From Liolophura sinensis (Eukaryota; Mollusca; Polyplacophora; Chitonida; Chitonidae), in assembly GCF_032854445.1 (NCBI RefSeq), contig NC_088302.1, forward strand, positions 12,827,338 through 12,891,337: a stretch of 64,000 nucleotides of DNA, written 5' to 3'. The position numbers were made by a program, and so were the translations under genes. The notes under the pieces were generated by a model, which made no database searches, was not told where the DNA came from, and was given only the letters and a program-made list of their open reading frames with translations. Of the stretch, positions 37,808 to 49,982 are shown piece after piece. Each line of letters begins with the position of its first letter. Position 1 is the first letter of the stretch.

Positions 37808-39589
37808 CTGATACTGCCAGTAAGTCACCTCCCGGAGTCGACCGCGTGCTGGACCCAGACGCTGGACATCCATGTTTATGCCCTGTCCGGGATCCAACAC
37901 CACGCCTACCCGGATGTCCCTAGAACGGACCCCCAAGTACTGGGGGTTTCCATCCGGGTCTGTGTTGGACGACCACTGCAAGTCAGAAGGCGGCACCTGT
38001 AGTGCGTCAAACGTGCCGGCCAGCACAATTCTTGCTGCCTCAAAGACTCTTGAGATGGACCCAATCAGGATGTTGCGAAACAGTTCCTCTTGTTTACTTG
38101 GTTCTTTCTGAAAGGGATGTAAAAACCATCAGCATCATATTTGTGTTGATAACGGCATATAACAATCCTATCAATACACTTTAAAAAACCAATTCATATT
38201 TCAAAGCAAATCCTGGATTTGAAGTACAGTGTACAATGGTCGACACAAAGAAAGATCATATCAAAGAATGTCTTACATGTGGGATAAAAATTTCCCCGTC
38301 AAGTTTGGGGATGACTGGGACAAGAACTTTGGATGTCATCTCGCTGGGCATCCCTGTATACTTATTGTCTCTGTTGTTATCTGAAGTCAAAATGTGTATA
38401 TTTAATAGAACCTTCAACATGTAACAGGATATAAACAGACAGCGTTAGTACTAATGACAAGAAATGGGTCAGTGGTCCTTATGCGGCATGGCGTCAGGAG
38501 GTTTGTCAGGCACTTAACCTGACAATTCGCGGTACATTACCTACTGAACCTGACAAGTCGCGGTGCATTACTTACTTAACCTGACATTCGCGGTGCATTT
38601 CCAATGAACCTGACAATTCGCAGTGCATTACTTACTTAACCTGACATTCGCGGTGCATTACCCAATGAACCTGACAATTCGGGGTGCATTATCTAAAGAA
38701 TCTGACAATTCACGGTGCATTTCCTCAGATCCGGTTTTCTCCACCCATAAACTTGACCGCCTTGACTCTTCAAATTAATAAATCAAGGGATGGTCAGGTC
38801 ACTGCGTTCAAGACATATTTTCTTGTTCTCTCAAGTTTGTTTTACTTCTCCTTTTGTCCTTCTCTAAAATTTACGTCAGCGCGTGCAAAAACATATATTT
38901 GTACTGTTTCTTTATTATTGTTGTTGTCTTATTATTTATCCTTTTTTGTGATTTTCATTTAATTTGTAAAATGCACGTAACCATTAAATGTGTAACTGTC
39001 ACGTGACACATTCTTATTCATTCTCACCTCCTTTGCCATCACAACTCATGATCCTCGCGTGTCGCTTGGTTCTTTTCTTATCCAATCCATGCCGAAAGGC
39101 CGCTATAAGGTAAAGTTAATAATTAATGATAAAATTTGTAGTTACTGACTGTTAGTTTAAGATCACCTCTATGGACCGGCTATGATTTTTAGCAGTAAAC
39201 CTTGTTATAAAATACGCTCTGATTCACATGATCATTTCATTATGTTAAGTGTCACAAATATAAGCTTTTTTCAGTTTTACTTAGTTCATGAGAAAAATAC
39301 ACCGTTTCAAATATAAAACAGATTACTCTGAAAAGAAACATTTTACATACATTTTTCCCACTCCTGAATATCTCCAGCTGCAGCCAGTTACATTTTCCTC
39401 CTGTTTTTAAAGTTTCGATTCACCGGGCTAATATTAAAAGAACTTTACGGTGGACTAACCTTTCTCGTATCCAGACTTGATTGTCATCTTTGGGGTCTTC
39501 GCGGAAAATATGGCCTCTCCGCATACTACTACAAGAGAGAAAATACAACAGACTGATGTAAGAAGAAACAATTTTGTCAATCTCTTCAT
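37808..39589 (-). CDS. Unrecognised secreted protein, three phased exons (partial gene)
   Basis: Exon 1 (39460-39589) starts at ATG with a clear signal peptide, MKRLTKLFLLTSVCC then IFSLVVVCGEA, and a donor at 39459 (gttagt). Exon 2 (38277-38380) follows an acceptor 'ttgacttcag' and ends at donor gtaag. Exon 3 (37808-38107, exactly 100 codons) follows 'acatccctttcag' and ends at donor gtaaca. The phases agree at both joints (1/1 and 0/0), which is unlikely by chance. Exon 3 reads as folded protein: EELFRNILIGSISRVFEAAR, then GTFDAL, DLQWSSNTDPDGNPQYLGVR and DIRVGVVLDPGQGINM. No family is recognised. The product is probably extracellular or lumenal. Intron 1 holds a 31-bp minisatellite. The gene may end at 37222 or further left. 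Confidence 0.72.
38516..38724. repeat. Minisatellite, about seven 31-bp units
   Basis: Units of 'aacctgacaattcgcggtgc' plus 'attacctactg'-like spacers, seven imperfect copies alternating between two slightly different unit lengths ('acctgacattcgcggtgc' variant). It lies in intron 1 of the secreted-protein gene. Too diverged and too regular in spacing to be CRISPR, and the host is a eukaryote. Confidence 0.9.
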
Positions 39590-40857
39590 GCACCTAAACC
39601 GAACTCGGAAACTGAACCTAAGAATTATTACATATAGTAGATGGTGTGCACAGCTTGCTGCGTGTGGTTTGTGGCTGCACATGTCGATCAATGCAAAGTG
39701 TGGATATTTTCACCGGAGGTTTTACTGTAAGATAGCTGGAAACCTGAATTACATTGTCGTTCTACTATTCAAGTCCGAAACAGTTTCACATGTACATATT
39801 ATTTATTCTTGGCGGCAAAGGTAATTTATGGGAAAATTGTATGAAAAATGGAAGCTTACGTATATACTCAACTTTTCCAACGAACAAGAAATCCACCGGT
39901 TAATTGACAGTGTTGACAATTTTATCAAGAAAAATAAATCAGGGGTGCGTTTGCGCATTACGTGGACAGTGAGACGAAAAGCATTGATAAAGCTATCAGA
40001 GTGAACCGGACTGGCTAAAAAGTTTATAAGTCTACAATAAAGATTTTGACTCAATATACGTACACGAAAAAAAAAAAACAAGAATAAAGCAAGTGCTTAA
40101 CAAGACAATGTGTTCTACAGATACTTCAACTGGTATCTATGTAAACAGCTGATTTCTGTTCGCATGGAAATCTTCAATAAGATATTAAGGACGAATAAAA
40201 ACTTAAGATAGGCTCTATTACGTATTGTGAGCATCTTTAGTCAAGACTTTTATGGTTATGTAATAGGGCACATTTTTAAAAAAAATGATAACAGGTAGGT
40301 CAACTTACATCTTTTTCTCTTTCTCATATCAGTTAAAAGTCGGAGGTATATAATGATAAGCGAAATCACAACCACAGTGTCCAAACGTTCTGAAGTGAAA
40401 AACAACAACATATTTTCTAGGTATGCAAGGGTATATTGTAAAGTGAAAATGAAAATATCACCAAGTCAGTATAGACATACTGCAAAGTCAACACGGAATT
40501 ATTACAAAATAAAGATTGGAAGGTATATAGCAAAATAGACATGGAAATCACATGTAGATTTCTTGTGTGAATCATACATCTGTAGTTAGCAATCTATTTT
40601 AGCAATGTATTTACATGAAACAACCTGTTATCATTTTATGATATAGATGACATAATCAAAAGAAAACAAAATATTGTCCTTTTTATTTTAATTTAAAAAC
40701 CAATTAACATCTTGAATGATGTGTATATAGGGGTAACAATACTTACACATGCCATCACATTTGTTAGAATGTTAGAAACATGATATAACATACGGTATAG
40801 CACAGATTCGTACCTTGCTTTTGTTCTACTCTACACAGACATTCCCACCAGGGCGGG

Positions 40858-41461
40858 TCAGGGGATGGCAAAACCCCAAGGTATGTCAGAAGAGCCGCTA
40901 TAAAATTCGGGAATGTCCCAACTTGTTGACACCTGATAAAGATAAAGATCCTATAGCACCTTGCCTATATACCCACGCAATTTGCCGTAGATTTACAATC
41001 AATAGAGAGCTGGTATCTACAGACAAACACCATGTGAAATGTACCACTTGTTATAGGAACAGTGCAGTGAACCGGTGTAATTACTTATCTAGTCTAATTA
41101 ACTACACGCACCTGTAATATTCTGTAGAAAATATAAAATACTGAAAAGCGAAACATCAATATACTTAAACTACTCAAATGCTACTCAAGATTTATAACTG
41201 TCAGAGATCTAAAACTTGGATTGCTGAGAGTAATAAACATTTCCCTGTTTACACTGTTATGACCGGTTAAGTACTTACTCCGTCTCCAAATAATTCACAG
41301 CTACATCTCCTGCCCATTTTAGACATAAAATTAACAGAAGAATTGGCAAATTTCTCACAACCTTCATCATGAGTCGTGCTGTCGATGTGTTTACCACAGA
41401 ATGGGTACACAAACACGGCGTAAGTAATTGTCACGTCATAATCAGGAATCATCACTTCGTG
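40858..41461 (-). CDS. Fragment of a Cys-containing protein gene, one good exon and a possible last exon
   Basis: The exon at 41279-41461 (61 codons) lies between a good acceptor (caacagttttccag) and a consensus donor (gtaagtac), and reads IPDYDVTITYAVFVYPFCGK, then a stretch with five cysteines in all. It ends in phase 0. A possible next exon at 40858-40932 follows 'tctttatctttatcag', starts in phase 0 and reads VSTSWDIPEFYSGSSDIPWG before TGA, though another frame is open there too. No upstream exon is visible: just beyond 41617 the array copy E begins, so the gene may be cut by that rearrangement or continue across it. No family recognised. Confidence 0.5.
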
Positions 41462-41616
41462 CTGGAAAACTGTTGTGAAGTCAACAATCCGACGTCAGGG
41501 GCTGCTTAATGACGTCACGATAGAGCATCGGGGAACTCGGCACGGGGGACTCTTGCGTTATTGGCGGAAGGTTGCTCTATGCTTACACAATTACTTACAC
41601 CGTGTTTTTGTAATAT

Positions 41617-43046
41617 TAAAAGGGATTCCCCTTGACCATTCCTGACACGAAATGAATATTATTAAGACTCAATGTTTTGGCGTATTTATCAGTAAAGGTT
41701 TTTGATTTGTTGATACCAACATTATATTTCGGCAGAACATCGGAAGAGATCAACGGTATGATCTGTCCCAGAGAGAATAATATAACACGCCATTTTCGAG
41801 ATTGTGTTTTTTTCACAATGTAATGGCTTGACTTTACCCGGGAGAAACATTTTACGTACCTTTAAACCGTAATGGACATGTATAATACCTGTGTAAAATC
41901 TTTCCTGGGAGGCAAGCTACGAGACCACAAAAAAGGACTCAGACGTTGCACGCCAATGGATAGAAATATATTACTCAGAAAATCAACCCTCTTCGGAAAA
42001 GACATTTCGTTAGTCTTTTACACAGAAAATTCCATCTATTTAAGGGGTTGCCCTTTGTCATGGAATAGGCACAAATATATGTCCATATCATGGTTCATTT
42101 CGAAAACAAATACACGATTGTTGTCATGCCTCACAGTTAGTCTGTGGCCATTTTAACTTAGACACTTTGCGATCAGGTCCTTGCTGTCTTGTTCCTTGTA
42201 ACCAAATATTCCGCATAAAGAACAAAATCTAGTTTTCACAGATTCCAAATAATTGGCAAAAATGGATCACACTTTCTTCTAGGAATTACCATTAAAAGAG
42301 CTTAAGTACAGAAGCCATCCAGCTCTTTGCAGACTTCAATTGGGTCAGTGTCAAAGGAGCTTGCCAAAATCAAACACTAGACTCAGTTTGGAAAACACCA
42401 CGTATTAAACACCGTTGAAGTGCCAGAGGCTGTTTAATGAATCATTTCTGTTGGCATGGACTGTAAATACAGTACCATATTTTCTGTTTCCAAAGCACAC
42501 GGGATCTTATCGGTAGATAAACTTGCGTATAGATTGTGGCAAGTATCCAGCCTTGATCATTTAGTGTAGCGACAATCGATAACCGGTTTATTCCCGAGCT
42601 CACGTTTAGTTTATATGAAATAGCGTGGAAAAAATCAATGTTGGTGTGACCATCCTAGTACCCTAAACAAAAGGGAAGCGGAAATCAAGAAGAGATGAAA
42701 ATGAACTTTTGCAGTTTCTTACAAGAATGAACATTTCATATCATTAAAGTTTGCCGTGAAATAGAAAAACATACATGTCTATAATTTGGAAAGTAAACGT
42801 GTCTTTATTGTGGTAATCAATGGTGTCATCGTACTTTGAGCTCTGCCTGCGACGTGAAGCGCCTCTTCCACTTCTCTAATCACTGGGACTTTTTCTGCAG
42901 TTAGGCTATAGTCCTTTATATTCTGACTTTGTCTCACATTATATCGTGTATAATGGGCAGTCTTACAGCGCAATATTCCAAAGGTTTTAAGTCCAACAAA
43001 ACCGCACAATGCTTGAAAACGATGACCTCACTGAATTTTGATTAAC
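41617..43046. repeat. Array copy E (partial), left flank of the Gypsy element
   Basis: Closely similar to 28906-30233 of unit D ('ccattcctgacac', 'ccgggagaaacatttt', 'ttaaggggttgccctttgtc', 'caatcgataaccgg', 'gcacaatgcttgaaaacg') and distant from A-C, so it was copied from D or its parent. The similarity resumes at 53101 after the Gypsy element and runs to about 54780. Confidence 0.85.
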
Positions 43047-43050
43047 GTAT
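43047..43050. repeat. Target-site duplication GTAT (left)
   Basis: GTAT directly before the 5' LTR; the matching GTAT follows the 3' LTR at 53101-53104. Four-base duplications fit Ty3/Gypsy integration. Confidence 0.8.
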
Positions 43051-44880
43051 TGTAGCGGAATTTAAGGAAGTAGGATTTAAGAAATAAATTTAACGCAGGG
43101 AAGTTTCATATTTTCATTACTTGATTAATTTTCACGGAAGTTTTGTTAAGATCGTTATCTGAGGCCATACTAATTAATTTACAAAGTCAATATTTTGACA
43201 ATATTGCGTTTATTTATTCTCGTAGGAAGTTCTAAACTTACGTTTATTATTTTTAATGGACGAGTGATGTTGTTGTTGTTGTAGTATCGGCGTTCCTACA
43301 TATTTGGGATAATTCTAAATATTTTTCAGCAATGTAATCTTGATAATGTAGAACTTACGAAATTCTATGCCATTGCCTTATCTGGAAAGTATTTACCTTC
43401 TGTTTTCGTTCTTGTTTCACGCATAAAATATGACATGCATTGTCTTCAGTTCAACCTCGAAAGCAGAAGTTTGTGTTGCCGCCATTTTTGTACATTTATG
43501 GTCATTAGGGTGTCTGTAGAACGCGCACTTACAGGCTTTTAGAAAGCGGACCAGGATTTCCCACCACAGTTTGAAAAGGAATTTATCATTTAATACCCTT
43601 GTGTGGAAATTGCTTATACTTTTTGAGTGATATGGATAAAAATATGGACTTTTCAGACACTGACATTTACATTTTGGCTTCAAAACAAAGCCATTATTTT
43701 GGAGTTCTTGGTTGCGATCGCGATAACGTCATCGTGTCATCTGTGTTTACAAACTGTCAAAAATGTCTCTTGTGACCAATCAGAGTCTCCTGATTCGGTT
43801 CATGGCTCCTCCCACACCATGTGGAAATGTATAAATAGGCGGATTTTTCAGCGTCTGCAGATGGCCTTGGGATTTGCCGAGAGTAGTCATCCAATTGCTG
43901 GTAAGCATTCGCAGTAAGTAGCTATTTTATTCAGAGTGGGAAAATTCTTGTACCGTGAATTGGGAAATAGTCCCAGTATCAAGAAAAGTGATTTGTGATC
44001 CAGTTTGAGAATTCAGAGACAGTTGACACTTGGTGGGAATTAGTCCCAGGAAGCCGGGAATACATTGTCAAAAATTTGGGAATCTTCCCAGTCCCAAAAT
44101 TCTGGAACTCATCAGTCTCACGATACCTGAGAATCCAACTCCAGGCTCAAACAAATGGAACTTGTCTGAGATATCAAAAGTGGACCACAGAGACTATATA
44201 CCAGAGTAAATCAACTGAACTTTGGTACCATAATTTGAAGCAGGAGTCTCATGAGACTTTTCCCAGTCCCAAAATTCTGGGACCCTCCAATCTCACGAAA
44301 CCTGGGAATCCAGCTCCAGTGCCATGCTAGTAGAAATTATCTGAGATATCAAAAGTGGACCACAGTGGACTATATACCAGAATAAATCAACTGAACTTTG
44401 GCATCATAATTTGAGACAAGTCTTGTGAGACTTTGTCTTATATGCAACTCACCTGGGACTCATATGACACTTAACTGAGATTCTGTCCCATATGACACTT
44501 AACTGTTTGGTACTTGTGTCAACTGCTGGTTCCTAACTCGTCATAATAAATATTCATCATCTGATTCACTGAAAATCTCTTGTTGGAGAACTTTCATTTC
44601 GTACAGGAAATTCAAATCTCATGCGTAAGTCATACTGGATAATAGCCCGAGTTCAGGGAATGTTATGAAATCGGATCCAAATAGTAGCGGCGTCTCCGAG
44701 TTCAGGGGAAAGAATCCTGATTGGTTTGTTCATTTAACAAGCTTCGCTCGGCACGTTAAATATCAAACAGGATTAAAGTGATTGAATGGTGTCGCACTCA
44801 TAGGTACCTGCATGCTTGAGAAGACATTATAAAAAACAAAAGCACATAAGACAAATACCAACAACATCTGAACCGCTACA
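43051..44880 (+). repeat. 5' LTR (1830 bp)
   Basis: Begins TGTAGCGGAATTTAAGG and ends GAACCGCTACA. Inside are two tandem copies of a block of about 175 bp (from about 44084 and 44258: 'cccagtcccaaaattctgg', 'agatatcaaaagtggaccac', 'aaatcaactgaactttgg') and short units of about 28 bp containing 'catatgacacttaactg'. The unit number differs between LTRs and explains much of the length difference. A polyadenylation-type AATAAA lies at 44545. Confidence 0.95.
43770..43840 (+). promoter_or_regulatory. 5' LTR core promoter
   Basis: CCAAT at 43776-43780 and TATAAATA at 43830-43837, giving an expected start near 43860 ('gcgtctgcagatgg'). This would place about 780 bp of U3 before the transcription start. 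Position and motifs only; no transcript data. Confidence 0.55.
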
Positions 44881-44882
44881 TC

Positions 44883-44902
44883 TGGTGGCAGCGGTGGGAT
44901 TT
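44883..44902 (+). promoter_or_regulatory. Primer-binding site for tRNA-Leu
   Basis: Two bases after the LTR, the sequence TGGTGGCAGCGGTGGGATTT is the complement of the 3' end (...CCCACCGCTGCCA plus CCA) that I recall for animal tRNA-Leu of the AAG/TAG type. An 18-20 base match starting at TGG is strong for a minus-strand primer site. Confidence 0.85.
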
Positions 44903-44974
44903 TTCTCGACTCATACTCAGAGAACAAACCTGTTACAGTTGTATGAATTAGCTGGAACTCTTTGGATCAGTGTC

Positions 44975-45938
44975 ATGGAACGTGATACAGATCTTTATGT
45001 ATACCCGGACAGTGATGATGACATATCATTTCGCCGTCGAGCTGAAACCATTAATGATAGGCATCCAAGGTCATCTCCATGTGGGGTTGGTAATGGCGAT
45101 GCACCCCACATGTATCGCCGAAATCGTCAGCACCTGAAACCTGAGGTTTTTAGTGGTGATTCTAACTGGGAAGAATACCTGAAAGTATTCAAGACCATAT
45201 CCAGAATTAACTGTTGGAGTAAAGATGAACAGGCTGATTATTTGTTATCCCATTTAACAGGAGCAGCCAGACAATTGACTTGTACTTTATCTGAAAGCAA
45301 GCAACGTGATTATGATAGCTTAGTCACTGCTCTGGATGACAGATTTGGTCCCAGAGGTCAAGCTGAACTATATGTTGCCGAATTAAGGGGAAGGCGGCGT
45401 GGTGAAAGGGAGGGTCTCCGAGAGTTAGGGCAGGCCATCCGTAAACTCTCCACTATGGCATATCCTGGTATGTCACCTGAGCACCAGGACAGACTGGCTA
45501 AAATTCACTTCATTGATGCTCTGGAAGATTATAAAAAGAGAATTCAGGTTCAACAGAGTAAACCCAATACTTTACAAGATGCAGTGACACTGGCATTAGA
45601 AATTGAGGGTTATTTGGAAAATTGAAGAACAACGGGAAAACTATGTTTCACGTCGTAGAAATGTGAGGGAAATTTCTGCCAGGGACAGTGATGAAAAAGA
45701 ACAGTCACGAGTTGACGAACTAGAGAGAAAATTAGTAGAGATGTCAAATCGTCATTATGCTCAGAGGAGTGGGAATTATTCCCGATCTGGGAAACACAAT
45801 CTAAAGGACATGGAATGCTTCCTATGTCATAAAACTGGACACTACAAACGGAACTGTCCATTAAACAGGAATGGGAATGGAGTTCAGCAATCGGGAAACG
45901 GTGTGCAGCCGAGCCAAAGGGACGGGGGTCGGTTGTAA
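44975..45938 (+). CDS. gag: Gag (capsid and nucleocapsid), frame-broken
   Basis: The first ATG after the primer site in the long frame is at 44975. The frame to 45625 encodes an acidic N-terminus and a retrotransposon-type capsid (EEYLKVFKTISRINCW, LLSHLTGAARQL, LDDRFGPRGQAELYVAEL). The downstream part, from about 45603, is in another frame and carries a CCHC knuckle, CFLCHKTGHYKRNC (C-x2-C-x4-H-x4-C), followed by a Gln/Asn/Gly-rich tail ending at 45938. The two frames overlap by about 23 nt. A programmed shift cannot be excluded, but such a shift between capsid and nucleocapsid would be unusual, so mutation is likelier. Gag would package element RNA in cytoplasmic particles. Confidence 0.85.
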
Positions 45939-45983
45939 ACAATCAGTCCCGACAACCGCAGGCAATTACAGTTTTAATTTCTG

Positions 45984-46613
45984 ATGGAAAGCATATCACA
46001 CCTTACAGATGACACTATGAGCCAACCAGTAGGTGTAGACAATGTATTTTCGCCTATTACTGAAGTACGGTTGGAAAATGTGGACAAAGGAATGTATGTT
46101 TCTGGACATGTTGGCAATAGTAAATTTTTATTTCTCGTTGACACCGGTTCATGTGTAACTTTAATTTCTGAACATGTTTATTTCAATTTGCCAGTCAAAG
46201 ACAGTCCATAATTGAAACCCACAGGTCTCACATTGTATAGTGCAGATAAGTCATCTCTGAGGATTCTTGGCACAGCTGAACTTGATATTGGTATCTTGCC
46301 TCAACCTACTATGATAGAGGTTGCTGTGGTGAACATAGAGAGTGATGCGATTCTTGGAATCGACTTCTTATCAAAATTTGACTGTAGAATTCATTCCAAA
46401 AGAGGATGTCTTACCTGTTGTGGTCAGCAAATTTTCTGTCAAAAATTGTGGAGGTCTACTATGAGTTGTCGACTGATTACTGATACCTTATCAGTCTTCC
46501 CCCTGGAGAACAGATTGTTGTACCTCTTAAGTCAAATACTGGTCAGGAAACTGTTGGGAAATGGGCTATTTGTGAACCCTATTTCAACCATGAAAAACAT
46601 CCGCAATTATTAG
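45984..46613 (+). pseudogene. Aspartic protease of the Gypsy element, interrupted
   Basis: It contains the retropepsin active-site motif (FLFLVDTGSCVTLIS) near 46126-46170 and, after an in-frame TAA at 46209, the second family motif (ILGIDFLSKFDCRIHS) near 46350. It is in the same frame as the nucleocapsid part but separated by a stop. The enzyme would mature Gag-Pol by cleavage. Because of the internal stop and the later stop at 46611, no complete protease-RT fusion can be made from this copy. Confidence 0.82.
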
Positions 46614-46716
46614 TTGGTAAAACTTTAGTGGACACTGAGAATGATGTCTTTCCTGTAACCATTTTGAATGCTGGGAAAGAAACTGAGATAAAGGGACAAT
46701 CTATAAAGGGACAACT

Positions 46717-49700
46717 TTGGCTATGTTGAGTCCAGTGTTGGACACTGTTGAATTTTCGAACTGGGGATGTGAACACTTTGAGAATAGGTCATGTGATGAC
46801 CAGGTATTCAACACTGTGAACAGTGTTAAGGTCTGCTTGGAGCAGAGGGATTTACCTGACTTTTTAGTTCCCATATTTGAACGGAGTACCAAGGATTTAG
46901 GTACTGAAGATAAAGCCAAAGTGGAGAAATTGTTGATAGATTATCAAGAAGTTTTTGTTGAATCAGATTTTGACTTGGGCAGGGCGAAGGACATTCGACA
47001 TTCAATAAACACTGGCAATGCTCCACCTCTGAGACAAGCAGCTAGGCGATTATATCCAACTAAACAGGAAGAAGCAGATAAACAAATTAAAGACATGTAT
47101 GAGAAAGGAATAATTGAGAAGTCAATCAGCCCTTGGGCATCACCTATAGTTCTGGTTACAAAGAAATACAGTAGTACACGGTTTTGCATTGATTTTCGAA
47201 GACTAAATAGTGTGACAGTTAAAGATGCATACCCGTTGCCACGTATAGATGATTCCCTGGATTCTTTACATGGTGCCACTTGTTTTTTGACACTGGACTT
47301 GGTCAGTGGATATTGGCAGGTTGAGTTAGATGAGTCATCAAAAGAGAAAACTACTTTCATTACAAGAAGTGGTCTCTGGCAATTTAAAGTTTTACCGTTT
47401 GGGGTCTGTAATGGACCCTCCACCTTTGAGCGTTTGATGGAATTAGTCCTTGATGGATATCAATGGCAAATATGTCTCATATACATTGATGACATTATAG
47501 TTTTTGGGAAGTGTTTTGATGACGCCGTTGAGAATCTTCGGAAAGTGTTTGATAGATTAAAGGATGCAAAACTAAAGTTGAAACCGAAAAAGTGTCACTT
47601 ATTCCAAAATCAAGTGAATTATTTGGGGCATGTTGTCTCCAAGGCTGAGGGTTCAACAGATCCTGAGAAAGTTCAAGCTATTGAAGACTGGCCAACTCCA
47701 ACTTGTGTCACTGATGTTAGAAGTTTCATTGGACTAGCATCTTATTACAGACGTTACATTAAAAACTTTGGATCTATTTGTAGACCACTTCATAAGCTTT
47801 CTGAACGTGACAAAGATTTCAAATGGACTGAAGAGTGTGAAACTGCATTCAGAACTTTGCAACAAAAATTGTGTAGTGCACCAATCCTAGCTTTTCCCAG
47901 TTCACATGGTGATTTTATTTTGGACACTGACGCTAGTGGAAATGGCATTGGAGCAGTTTTATCCCAAATGCAGGGAGGGGAGGAAAAAGTCATAGCATAT
48001 GCCAGCAGAACATTGAGTAAAGCAGAAAGGAATTACTGCTTTACCCGAAGAGAGTTACTTGCTGTAATAACTTATGTAAAAAATTTTCAACATTACTTAC
48101 ATGGTCGTCATTTCACTATCCGTACGGATCATAGTGCCCTGAGATGGTTTCTGAATTTCAAAGAACCTGAAGGTCAAATGGCCAGATGGTTGGGACTGTT
48201 AAGCACCTTTGACTTTGACATTATTCATCGTCCTGGAAAGCAGCATGGGAATGCAGATGCTCTTTCTAGAATTACCTGTGACAGGTGTACTAAAACGGGT
48301 TACACAGTTAAGACAATAAACAGTATTATTACAAGAGAAGTCACCTTAAAGCCTAAATTCAGTGAAGTGTCAGTACAGACTGATCATTCCGGTCCCATAA
48401 CAACTGAAATAACAAAAATTAAGTGGTTACCAAAGAACTGGTCTTACAAACAGAAGAACCCAACAACATTCCGGATCAAGAAATCAAAAAGGTTGGTTGT
48501 CAACGCTGTTACTACTAGGAAGCAATTCAAGGAGAAATCTGACAGTGATATTCCTACCAATCCATCACCTCTCCTCGAAAACATTGACAGATGGTCAAAT
48601 GTGAACTTAGCTCAGGCTCAAAGAAAAGACAAAGATTTGGCATGGATTATTTCATACAAAGAGGCCAGTAATAAATGTCCTAACTGGGAGGAAGTGTCAC
48701 CTTATAGCAGAGCAATCAAATCTTACTGGGCTCAGTGGGATAGACTTTCACTACGTGATAATATCCTTTACAGAAAGTGGGAATCTGATGATGGTTTATT
48801 ATGTCACTGGCAGCTAATTTTACCCACTGCTTATCGTAGAGAAGTTTTCCAACAGTTACATGCTTCTAAAACCTATGGACATTTGAGTGTGGGAAAGACA
48901 ATCCCTAAGATCAAAGCTAGATACCACTGGTACTCCATGAGTGACGACATTCGTTAATGGTGTAAACAATGTGACAAATGCAGTTCGCGAAAGGCACCTG
49001 GTGTACGACCTCGTGCTCAGCTTAGGCATTATTTAGTTGGAGCACCTATGGAAAGAATTTCCGTTGATGTACTTGGTCCACTTCCTAAAACAAAGAAAGG
49101 AAACCAGTATATATTAGTGGTTCAGGATTATTTCACAAAATGGGTGGAAGCATATGCAATGAGAAATCAGGAAGCAGAGACAGTGGCAGGGAAACTTGTG
49201 AAAGAGTTTATCTGTAGATTTGGAGTTCCAAGACAACTTCATTCAGACCAGGGTACCAATTTCCAGTCTAAATTACTGACCGAAGTGTGCAAACTCTTAG
49301 AAATCGATAAAACAGGAACAACTCCATATCATCCCCAGTCAAATGGAATGGTGGAGAGGTTCAACAGAACACTAGAAGATCGACTTGCCATGATGGTAGA
49401 TAAAAATCAACGTGACTGGGACGAACAGCTTCCATTTGCACTTATGGCCTATAGATCATCACAACATGATGCAACTCAGTTATCGCCAAATAGGCTTATG
49501 TTAGGGAGAGAAGTAGATCTTCCTTTGGACATTATTACGGGTAGCCCATTGGAAATGACAACAAATGATACCACAGATTATGCTTATGGACTTAGGGAAC
49601 GTCTTGAAGTAGCTCACGAGAAAGCAAGAAAATTTCAACAGAAGAATACTTTACGCCAGAAACGCAATTATAATGTAGGACGAAACGGGAAACTTTTCAA

Positions 49701-49938
49701 CATTGGAGATGCAGTTTGGTTATATGACAACTCACGCAAGAAAGGCTTGACACCAAAATTGTCTTGTAGCTGGACTGGGCCATATCAGATAACAGGGAAA
49801 TTAGATGACATGGTTTATCGTTTACAACAAACTCGCAATTCAAAACCTAAATTGGCTCATACAGATAGACTGAAGTACTATGAGGGAACTGAATTCAAAC
49901 GTTGGATTATTCCTTGTAAATCACCAAACCCACAATAA
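46717..49938 (+). pseudogene. pol: Reverse transcriptase, RNase H and integrase, one internal stop
   Basis: RT domain: FCIDFRRLNSVTVKDAYPLP, LTLDLVSGYWQVEL, LPFGVCNGPSTFERLM and the catalytic YIDD near 47482. RNase H: ILDTDASGNGIGAVLSQ, SRTLSKAERNYCFTRRELLA, TDHSALRWF, NADALSR. Integrase: HHCC zinc-binding part near 48860-48985, cut by an in-frame TAA at 48955; catalytic D-D-E core with DVLGPLP, HSDQGTNF and NGMVERFNR; and a C-terminal GPY-type module (SWTGPYQITG..VYRLQ). No chromodomain follows. The frame differs from that of protease. The RT copies element RNA and integrase inserts the DNA. The domain order is diagnostic for Ty3/Gypsy. Confidence 0.93.
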
Positions 49939-49982
49939 TGAAGTGAACAGACAATGATAACTGACTTTACTTACTTACATAT

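Noticed and set aside
38516-38724. Regular short repeats with spacers, CRISPR-like at first sight
   Set aside because: Spacers are repeats too, units are diverged, and the context is a eukaryotic intron.
46944-47423. Minus-strand frame of 159 codons within pol
   Set aside because: Antisense shadow of the reverse transcriptase.
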